NCBI RefSeq assembly: GCF_910592395.1
Contig: NC_088326.1
Span: 6,639,001 to 6,703,000 of the forward strand
Origin: Lineus longissimus
Taxonomy: Eukaryota > Nemertea > Pilidiophora > Heteronemertea > Lineidae
Direction: 5' to 3'
DNA: 64,000 nt
The translations under genes were made by a program, and so were the position numbers. Within the stretch, counting starts at the first letter, position 1, and each line of letters opens with the position of its first letter. Shown piece by piece: positions 55,229 through 64,000 of the stretch. The notes under the pieces were generated by a model that saw only the letters and a program-made list of their open reading frames with translations, was not told the origin of the DNA and searched no databases.

Positions 55229-57026
55229 ACCTACTTCAAATCATGCAAGAACGTTGAGTGGGTGAAACACTTCGAAAATGGACTTGTTCTCACAATTACG
55301 GTAGTTTCCAAGGCGCGAAATGGAGTGGATCATTATTGAAAAATGACTTTCATCAAAATTTTCGTCTGCTCGAGATGAGTGATAAATCATTGCTACGCAC
55401 TGGGTAAATCGTGTACGTTGACCACCGTGGTCTACTGGCAAACTGTGGTCAACAGTGAAAGAAAAGGGGGGAGGGGTCATATCCTGGTCGACCCTGGGTC
55501 AACAGTGACATCCAAAGTGCTACAATAAACACCTTGACTAAGTCATGTGTGAGATCTGAGTCAGGCAGCTACAACATCTGGCGGGCGGATGTCAAACTTC
55601 TGGAGAAGAATTGTAGAACCATTTGAAACATCAACATTGGTTGTATGAAAACATCATTGTATGTCATAAGTTTGAAAGAAATAGAAAAAAACAAAGTTCT
55701 AACTACAATTTAAATGTATTTACTCTCTCAATAAATACCTATGCATTTATATCAGTTCAAACAGGTAAACAAGTAACCATTTAATAAGTACTAGCTACAA
55801 TTGGCTGGAAAACCAAAGGGAAATAAACTCATTAAAGGCAAGTTGTTCGTTCAGGTTACCATTTTAGTACATACATGCACACTAAAGGCATGTTGCAACC
55901 ATTTTGGTTACTCATGAATACTGGCAACCAAAAATGACCAATTCGGCAACTCAAAATCCACAATTTTGGTGATATCTTTACTTGTGAGCCATACGATTCC
56001 ATATGGGGGGGAATTCCTTTTTCCATATGGGGCGATTCCTTATGTTCCCAGGCTCTATGTTCAATGTTCATCCTACACAATAAAAGACCAAATCCTTCCA
56101 TGGTTTTTATAGATATAGTGTTTAGGATGGGGTACTCTAAGAGTCAGGGTTTCTTACGACCACCCTGCCGAAGTAGTCAATGCATCAAAGGTTTGGTGAA
56201 AATGGAGTTTGCAGATCAAACTTCACCTGGGGGAAGATAGAACACTGTGAATATAGGACCCAGCAAACATATCAACCTGAACCTCATGGTCTTATACTCC
56301 CATTAACTCTTTCGCTACCACCGGGTTTTAGCAGTGTACCTTACCCCTGGTCCGCACCCGCTATCGACCGGGCAGCCTTGATCCCAAGTTGGCATTAGCA
56401 TATCTTATGGACAACATCTTTACTAAATCGAGTGCAGTGCTGTCATTTTATTTTATAGGTGTTACCAACCAAAAACGTATAGGGACTCTGGTGAACCATA
56501 GAACTTGTGGAAAATTTAGTAGTACAGATTACTGCAGGCCAACAGAAAACGGTGAACAACCCGGTACATACCAGGTACAGTAACAAAATGGTTAAACGTA
56601 GCCGGGTATTGATATTGATAAGATGCAAAAACCTTGATGGTCAAGATGGAACATATTGGACCCGTGTAACATAAATCGAGACCAGAATACAAAGAAAACA
56701 AGAAACTGTGATAAAATCATATATATTTTGTTGTTTTGAAACATAAAACTTTGGATGCTGAAAACAGCATGCCCCGGCCCATTGAACAAAATATGCTTAC
56801 ATAAAAGTGTTTTTGATCAAGGTAGAATCTGAAATCAATGTGAATTGTAAGTCACTGTTTGTAACAGGGCAATCCATACCTGTACTTCATTAGTATATTT
56901 AGATGTTATCATATGAGCAGAGCCGTATCAGTCCTGGTATCATGACCATAGAACCTGTATCAGCCAGAGGGCTAACCTGAGGGCCGATACGGGTTCGAGG
57001 CCATGATACAAGGGATAGAAAGTCTA
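55229..57026. other. no supportable gene
   Basis: AT-rich intergenic or intronic sequence; nothing recognised. Confidence 0.4.
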
Positions 57027-58026
57027 AATGAAATGGCCAGGGGCCATTGTGCTCACCGCACAGATATCTGGTGATTAGGAATTCATCCTGGTAAAAAAAC
57101 ATGCTACATGTATAGTATATAGATCAAACCAAAGTCGGTATGACATGTGATGTATCGTTGCTTGGAGTACCTATCATAAAAGTATCATCGAAAACAAGTC
57201 ACTAATAAGCGAGATATTGCACTTTTTACCTTTTTTTGTTTTGGCCTACTGGTGGCAGAGTCGAGAATCAGATCAGATCGAAATTCGGTGTCCGAGGTTA
57301 CATGATGTAGGGAGTCATGTGTACCAAATTTCAAGTCCATAGCTTTATCGGTTAAGAAACGTGTCATAGTTACACTCAAACGGACAATTTATGTCATTTG
57401 ACCTCTGTGACCTTGAAAAGTATGTCAAATCAATAACCCATAGGATATGTGATGTATCCTTGCTAGGGGAACCTACCATAAAGATTTTATCGAAAAGGAG
57501 TCACTCATATGAGAGATATCACACCTTTTAGGTTTCCACTTCTGGCCCCCTGCTGGCCAAGTCAAGAATCAGATCGGACCGAAATTCAGTGTCAAAGGTT
57601 AAATGACAAAGGGAGTCATGTGTACCAAATTTCAAGTTCATAGCTTTAGCGGTTAAGAAACATACCATAGTTTACACCGAAACAGCCAATTCACACCATT
57701 TGACCTCTGTGACCTTGAAAGCTAGGTCAATTAGGAGATCCTACCATAAAAAATAATCAAAAATGAGTCACTCATAAGAGAGATATCATACTCCTTAGGT
57801 TTCCACTTCTGGCCCCCTGGTAGCCAAGTCATGAATCAGATCGGACTGAAATTCATTGTCAGAGGTCACCTGACCTGGGGGGGGGGGGGTCATGTGTACA
57901 AAGTTTCAAGTTCATAGCTTTAGCGGTTAAGAAACGTGCCACTGTTTTTGAAACATGATACGACGACAACGACGGACAACGGACACTGCGCTGTTGTATA
58001 GACTCCCCTACGGTGTGCCAAAAAGA
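57027..58026 (+). mobile_element. repeat family F, copy 3 (diverged)
   Basis: Starts aatgaaatggccaggggcca. The ttgacctctgtgaccttgaa block occurs at 57397 and 57698. It ends with acgacaacgacggacaac and gttgtatagactcccctacg. Diverged from copies 1 and 2 and with a different 3' end, so a separate subfamily. Confidence 0.75.
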
Positions 58027-58710
58027 GATCAACATAAAATTATTAACATTTTTGAACAAGGGTCCTTTTATCATGGTTTTTCTTCACCATTCTTTTCTTT
58101 TATGATAATGTTTCATTCTGAAAAATAGATGCATCATTCGTGCATGAGTTTGCCTCAAGCAACAAGGACCCGACAACAAACAGCTGACCCTGTCAATATT
58201 TTATGGTGCAAAAGTGATCTTAAATTTTACAAATTAAAATCACTTTATGAATTTATATTTTCCCAATTGTATGATTCCTTTCCACGTCTTTGTCTCTAAG
58301 CTATGATTAAAGCCAGGAATAGCCTGAGACAATATCGTACTTATGTTTGGGACTATTAGGTCAGGTAACAAGCATGTCCGAAGGGTTCGTTTAACAAAAT
58401 CGCCAAGTCATATGTATTACCTCTTTGTCTATCATTTTCATGTTCAGGCGAAGCAAGTTAGTGGGCTTAATTATACTCAATTTCTATAGGAAGACTAGAG
58501 TGCATATTGCCTTAGTCATTGTTTAAGCTAGAACAGGCTTGGGCCAAAACTAGCTTATTGGTATGTCGAATGGATCGCCATTAATTGATTAAGATTATCG
58601 TTATATAACGATTCGAACTCAGTATGTTTGGTAACCATTTAGGGTTTCCAAGGATGCAGATTGCCAGCCTCAATTTGGTACACTTATCTGGTTCTGGTCA
58701 CCCAAGGCGT
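58027..58710. other. no supportable gene
   Basis: Upstream of the duplicated putative promoter; nothing recognised. Confidence 0.35.
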
Positions 58711-58889
58711 GGACCCTGGAAGTTCCAAGTGTGTCTTACGTTGTTTCTTTTTAGCCAAAATATTCCTCTGGGCACGCTATAAGACCCAGCACTTCAGTTG
58801 AGAAGTCACTTTAGGATACTTTTGACAATTATAGCAACAACCTAAAACGACATTTGAACTTCACCACATTCCTTGAATATTTCAGGTAA
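58711..58889 (+). promoter_or_regulatory. putative core promoter plus leader exon, copy 1
   Basis: TATAAG at 58778-58783, an initiator-like tcacttt with A at 58808 exactly 30 bases downstream, a leader without ATG, and a consensus donor ttcag/gtaagt at 58885. The 178-bp block is duplicated at 59178-59355. Transcript and downstream gene are unknown; promoter function is inferred. Confidence 0.45.
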
Positions 58890-59177
58890 GTGTTGAGACT
58901 TTTGTAAATTCATCTTTTTGCTTGTGAAGTATGTGTATCAACTTTATTAAGAACAACTCTCTTGATGTCAATTTAAATGTCTGGTAACCTGACTTGATTA
59001 GACTAAATCTTGAATAAGCAATCATTCATAAACTCCTAAGTTCTAAACAGTGTAAGTTCCTTGTGTCACTAATTTTAGAATCGGACAGCGGATTTCTTGT
59101 GTCATGTTCATCGCTCATCTTAACAATATTGTGAAATTGTGTAACACTGTCTTATTGAATGTAATTTATGTAAGGAT

Positions 59178-59355
59178 GGACCCAGGATGTTCCAAATGTG
59201 TCTTACGTTGTTTCTTTTTAGCCAAAGTATTCCTCTGGGCACGCTATAAGACCCAGCACTTCAGTTGAGAAGTCACTTTAGAATACTTTGACAATTATAG
59301 CAACAACCTAAAAAGACATTTGAACTTCACCTCATTCCTTAAATTTTTCAGGCGC
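59178..59355 (+). repeat. second copy of the putative promoter/leader block
   Basis: About 92% identical to 58711-58889, with TATAAG (59245) and initiator A (59275) at the same 30-base spacing, but the donor is lost (ttcaggcgcc). Confidence 0.7.
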
Positions 59356-59369
59356 CCAAAAACAAGTAG

Positions 59370-61583
59370 AACTAGTATTGGGCAATTCGCCTAACAGCAA
59401 ATTGCAGACCATATCCCTGGTGAAAGTATTTTGTCATGTTGAGAAATTAGGTTTGCACCAGGATATAACCAGATAAATCAGAGGCAAATAACCCTGAATA
59501 ACCAGCTGAATTAGGTTGTGACAGTAGGTGCATCATAAATACTAGAATTAGCGATGGTTCTGGGACTGCAACAACTCAGCATATGGATGGTCAGAATCCA
59601 GCAGACAACAAGCAAATGTAATCTGAATCTCAACATCTTTCGTATCTTTTGATGAGTTTTCTGGTCGAGTGAGGGAAACCAGTTGGCCATCTGATATGGC
59701 TGGTGGGGATGAAAGCTCCCAATGTTGGGACGACCAATAATACATTGCGTCTCCACAGTATTTATATTATAATACCTCCCTCCATGCACACATGGTTCTG
59801 CTGCCAATTTTTTCTTCAAATGATCTAGGTGTCAATCATGCACTTGTGTGTACTAGCACCACGTAGGTAACTTCTGATCTGATCTTAAGTGGCAGGTTTT
59901 TGGTGCTTTGTCCTGGTGCTCATTTTTAAGATGACAAAACACTATCACCAGGGATATGGTCTGCAATTGCTGTTAGGAAAGTCACAACCTGGGGACAAAA
60001 AATAAATGTGATTTAGACTTCACATTCCTTTGAAGTGTAGGTTGCAACATCCCAGGCCATTGATGCATGCATGGTCACAACATAGGGGCAACCGGGAATC
60101 ATGGCAAGGATTTTTACAACCATTCTTTTGAGGTGTAGATTGTGATGTGAGGGAAGTGTCTTGATCTCTACATAAAATTCCTTCGACATGGTGCAACAAA
60201 ACAGTCCAGCAGATATATACATGGTCATAGCATGCGGCATCGAGACAACCAGTATGCAAGGTAACGGCCAGGCCCAAGGGGTATGACCGATCAGCACTAA
60301 GAGTAAAAACGTAACATGCAATAATATCTTTTTAAACTAACTGCCACAGTAGGTTTATTTATTCAGTCTTTTTGAAGTTAAAGTATTACAGTGAAAAGAA
60401 CGAATATTATACTGGTTTGTCTTCGGACGGCAAATTCAGCACTGCACCGATGTCAAGGTTAAGACGGTTATATGACTTTGCCTCATCAGCTCCTCGTGGT
60501 CAAGGCTCCTATATCCGTGACTGATGCGGTCGCAGAACAGAACAGATGCTGATCATCCTCGTCACTGCGTCAGGCTGTAAAACAGAGCGAGGAAATATTT
60601 TAACTTCACCAGAAGTTTTATCATTCATTATTCAGACCAACAGACACTGACTACCTGCTAATAGTCTATGAATTTCATTGTCATAATTCAGAACAAACAC
60701 TTATCACCTTTGCTGACAATATTTTCAGAAGGTGTGTACATTCGTGTGTCCATTTACACTGCACGTGTATACATGCTTTACTGTACATTTCTACAGGAGT
60801 GAGCAGGATGTACAGAAAAACGATCTCCAAAACTGTTGCTTTCAGCACTCGCGACACGTTAAGCGAGGTTTTAGCAATTATTTTCAGTGAAGGTATATCT
60901 CATGTGTAGAGTCTGGGTGATTTTGAGACATTCCTAGGTGTTTAAGGCGCACAGTTTGATGAAACTTGCCCGAATTCGTAATTTTTTTGATGAATGTATA
61001 TCCGCCATTGCGGGGATCTGGAAACTTTCGGATGACAAGTTTGCCTCAAAAGATGGACGTGCTCCCTATAATCACCAAAACTAACAGCTAATATATATTC
61101 TTAAGATCTTTTTCTTGATCTCTGATGAGTTAATTTTGTCTGATGCAGTGTTTCAACACAAATTTGAGGGCGATTACAATCACGAAAAAATCACACTCAC
61201 CCAGTCTAGAATGCGTAGACGAAATGTCTGTTGGCTCTTCCATGTAGCGGGTATCCTCCCACCTGTTCAGGTCGGGACAGATCAACGTTGAGCAACTTGC
61301 CTAATCGGTAAAAACGCGGGAGGCAGTGCTATTACCGGAACGGTTCAGAACCGGCGATTTTCATCAAAAATTACCCGAAAACTAAAAAAGTAAGCAACGG
61401 CTGCAAAAATAAAGTACACGTTGTTCGTAAGCAGGTTATGAAACGTAACCTAACCAAATTTCAGGTTGTTCCGTGCGGCAGTTTCGGAGATACGTGTCGA
61501 AAACCACATCCCTCGGGTCCTGGCGATCGGCTCAGTAAAAACAATAGACCATATCCACGGAGTTGTGGATATGGTCTAACTAG
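59370..61583 (+). mobile_element. R1 repeat, copy C (complete)
   Basis: Starts aactagtattgggcaattcg and ends with the hairpin gaccatatccac..gtggatatggtc and taactag. It is uninterrupted and serves as the reference showing that copy B is split at cacgaaaaaa (61181-61190). aactag flanks both ends, possibly target-derived. The final CTAG after a hairpin fits a Helitron/Helentron 3' end. Confidence 0.85.
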
Positions 61584-62257
61584 AAACATATTAAATAGCT
61601 GTGACAGACCAAACATGGCTGCCACGCCACAACCAATTGCATTGTACATGACTTCTGCTGAGTTTAAAAGCATGGTCGTGACGTGAAGGCGTGTTCCTGA
61701 CGCAGCAGTGCGGAAAATGCCAACAAATTACGGCTGTTTTGATTTTTAAAGGACTGTTGGGATGGTTGAAATGATGTGTTCCAAGAAAACACAACATTCA
61801 TTGGAGCAGAGGAGCTTCCAGCGATATCTCCCTGATACAGATTTCAACAATCCAAATCTGTATCAGTCCTGATTTTGAAATTTTATCGAATGATCTTGGA
61901 AAGTCAAAATGCGGACCATTTTTAGACTATCTATATGATACAAAATATTACATTTTCACTGACATGTAACACTGCTATCATGTATTAGTTGGGCTGTGAT
62001 ACAAAAGCAGCACCAATGCAACGAGTTTGTGAACTTAGAGGAAATTGTTTTTCATTATTTCCAGCATGCCACATGATGCAGGCCAGTTTATTACTGGACT
62101 TGGTTCGTCAATAAAACAAAAGTCAAAAGTCCTCACGCAGCAATGATCGTATTCATGTAGTCAGACATAATTTCATCTGAACATACAACAGTTGATTCAG
62201 TCACTCCAGGCAATTTGACATGATATTTTGGCAAACAATACCAATGAAGGCCTAAGA
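61584..62257. other. no supportable gene
   Basis: Contains a short palindrome with ctgatacagatttcaacaat...aatctgtatcag near 61831-61866. No gene. Confidence 0.4.
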
Positions 62258-62935
62258 GACCAAAAATTAAGGGACCATGGTGCTCACAGCAGATTGAACT
62301 TGATGTCAGGCTTGGTTTTGTGAGACAACCAACATCATCAGTGATGTATCAATTTCTATTCTAAAATACCTCAACTAAATACATGTACAGAAATGTGATT
62401 TTGACTGCTTCCATATTTTCTACCAATTATTAAGCCAAGCGGTTATGGCTGCAACACCAAAACCAAAAATATCCATAATGTATTTTATAAGTCTAAACTA
62501 TACATTGCAACAAAGGTGTTCTAGATTATTACTAATATACGAACTGTATGCACTAAGAGCATATTTTAAGTATGAATTACACAAACATGTAATGACAATA
62601 TTATTTCCACTAAACTCTTTCCGTCATGCATTATCCACCACGGTGCACACCTAAAGCCACCTGCACTGCCACAGATTGACTTGAGGATAACTGACCTGAA
62701 CTTGAGTGCAAAACTGCCACCGATGGCATCATTGGCACCAGAAACTTCCTTTTACCTTGATTCTAGAATAATAACTCAAGAAGACCATTCAAACATTAAA
62801 AGCAGCTACAAACATACTTTATCTGATAGCTGAGTTGTATCATATGATATGTAGAAAATACTAAACATATTGAATGGTACAGCTACAGCGGTGTTGTATA
62901 GACTTCCCTACAGTGAGCCAAAAAGAGGATTTGTA
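62258..62935 (+). mobile_element. repeat family F, copy 4 (degenerate)
   Basis: The 5' word gggaccatggtgctcacagc and the 3' end gttgtatagacttccctaca..gagccaaaaaga match copy 3. The middle is different and includes the dispersed repeat also found at 4295-4420. Confidence 0.55.
62345..62455 (+). repeat. dispersed repeat, copy 2
   Basis: Matches 4295-4420 (tcaatttctattctaaaata..., caagcggttatggct). Confidence 0.55.
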
Positions 62936-63391
62936 AGCACTCTCTTTGCATCAATCTACAAAACGTCGTGTTTCAATATTGGTCAAATTCTTGCCTCGAT
63001 TTTGTTGAAACCACTGCCAGATTAATGACTATGATTTCCTGAACAAGAATATTTATGCTATTTTGCCTAAATATCATTCATCTTTGGAGAAAAAAGGGGC
63101 AGGGGTACGCTAACTGATCGGCAAAGCCGCAGCGATTCATCAAATGACGAAAACCAGGCGAGATGGACAAAAATGCCTATTATAGCTCTAAAATCGTAAT
63201 TTTTCAGTCAATTTCAAAATTTAAAAGAGCTATTTGTGATAGAGATGCATTGCTGGCGAACTGTCATGTTTCCAAAAGCAGCACTACACAATATTTTACC
63301 GGAAATATTCCCGAGATACACAAACTAAACAGCTAATCCCAAGGGTCATCAGGTCAATCTTGATAAAATGGACACCCAGAAAGGGCTCTAA
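62936..63391. other. no supportable gene
   Basis: Spacer before the LINE tail; nothing recognised. Confidence 0.35.
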
Positions 63392-63914
63392 ATGGGCGTT
63401 CTTGCAGAAAAATCATTAGGGGCAGAAGAACATAATGGAATAGGAAACTTCTGGAAGTGCCCCACACCTGTGCTTGATACAATTTACAAGTCCCTCTTTA
63501 CACCCATTCTTGAGTACGCTGCCCTGGTCTTGGACCCGCAACTCCAGAAGGACATAGACATACTGGAGCGAGTGCAGAGAAGAGCAGTCGGATTTTTTGG
63601 AAACCAGTACAGAGACAGGAAACTGGGAGCAATGGCAAGACTATACCAAACCCTTAAATGGGAAACCTTACAGTGCCGAAGAAGAAATGCATCACTCATC
63701 ATTCTCTTCAAGTGCCAAAATGGGTTGGTCGACTTTGCAACACCAAAGAACAAGAGGGGAAAACAATTACCATCAACTTAGATGCACCACTACCCAAGAA
63801 GCCCAGTCTTTTTTCCATCGCACTATAAGGAACTGGAATTCCCTCCCGAACCCAACAACATCAGCCCACTCACTGAAGGAGTTCAAGAGGCACATCACCG
63901 CTAACTCTGTGTAG
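63392..63914 (+). pseudogene. LINE reverse transcriptase C-terminal end
   Basis: Encodes YKSLFTPILEYAALVLDPQL, DILERVQRRAVGFF and LKWETLQCRRRNASL, the C-terminal LINE segment (L..P.LEYA..V..P......LE.VQRRA..F). The frame then shifts near 63750 and continues as FFHRTIRNWNSLPNPTTSAH to the stop at 63912-63914. This is a typical 5'-truncated LINE; it belongs to a different family from the one at the window start. Confidence 0.8.
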
Positions 63915-64000
63915 ACCACAATGATTTTATGCCAGATTTTAACAGTTTTACCAGCACCAACCAAGATTTTATTGTCTGCACATTTGCATACCCACACCGG

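Noticed and set aside
63484-63753. Minus-strand frame opposite the LINE tail
   Set aside because: Shadow of the plus-strand LINE coding sequence.

Overview
The window is eukaryotic genomic DNA, almost certainly from a marine invertebrate. Single-exon frames are short, introns have canonical GT/AG borders, there are no operons, and more than half of the sequence is transposable-element (TE) material typical of echinoderm, hemichordate, amphioxus or lophotrochozoan genomes (Penelope-like, pogo, PIF/Harbinger, BEL/Pao, LINE, Mutator-like). Short words such as tacatgta and taggccta recur, and 'caagaggccc...ctcagctgg' repeats of the kind found in molluscs and echinoderms are present. The phylum cannot be fixed from this sequence alone.

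Host-gene signal is sparse but clear in three places. (1) A minus-strand JmjC/cupin_8 dioxygenase gene has three phase-compatible exons (8292-8454, 5056-5212, 4486-4677). Its large intron carries a dead Tc1/mariner copy. (2) A plus-strand bromodomain protein has three phase-compatible exons (26000-26764, 27074-27153, 27590-27754). The first exon is split by a 627-bp MITE with a perfect 9-bp target duplication. (3) A minus-strand three-exon gene (35420-33797) encodes an unrecognised helical protein. A possible duplicated promoter plus leader exon lies at 58.7-59.35 kb.

TE layout, left to right: LINE fragment (0-1.1 kb); 2.2-kb hairpin-ended repeat R1 copy A (1.28-3.49); mariner remnants (6.3, 9.3); Penelope-like element with RT and GIY-YIG remnants and 15-bp flanking repeats (10.1-12.65); GC-rich MITE (12.66-13.1); pogo element with nested insertion (13.14-16.34); a 635-bp palindrome with a hammerhead ribozyme in each arm (16.74-17.37); an element with roughly 0.5-kb inverted arms (19.4-22.3); a minisatellite (22.5-23.2) and a 179-bp satellite (23.2-24.2); repeat family F (27.9-29.0); a large RNase-H-like transposase gene with a coiled-coil exon (29.3-32.1); R1 copy B (35.8-45.6), split by a 7.6-kb insertion that itself contains a 4.06-kb Ulp1-protease transposon (47-bp TIRs, 9-bp duplication), which is in turn interrupted by another F copy; more satellite (46.0-46.4); BEL/Pao remnant (46.6-47.1); pogo-type element with a Harbinger element nested inside (48.39-52.02); a second copy of a 1-kb element with 9-bp duplications (54.2-55.2); F copies (57.0-58.0, 62.3-62.9); R1 copy C (59.4-61.6); LINE tail (63.4-63.9).

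The most unusual items are the Ulp1-carrying TIR element, the paired hammerhead palindrome, the coiled-coil/RNase-H-like protein next to a bromodomain gene, and the F repeats, which carry nuclear-receptor-type half sites. All calls come from reading the sequence; no database search was possible.
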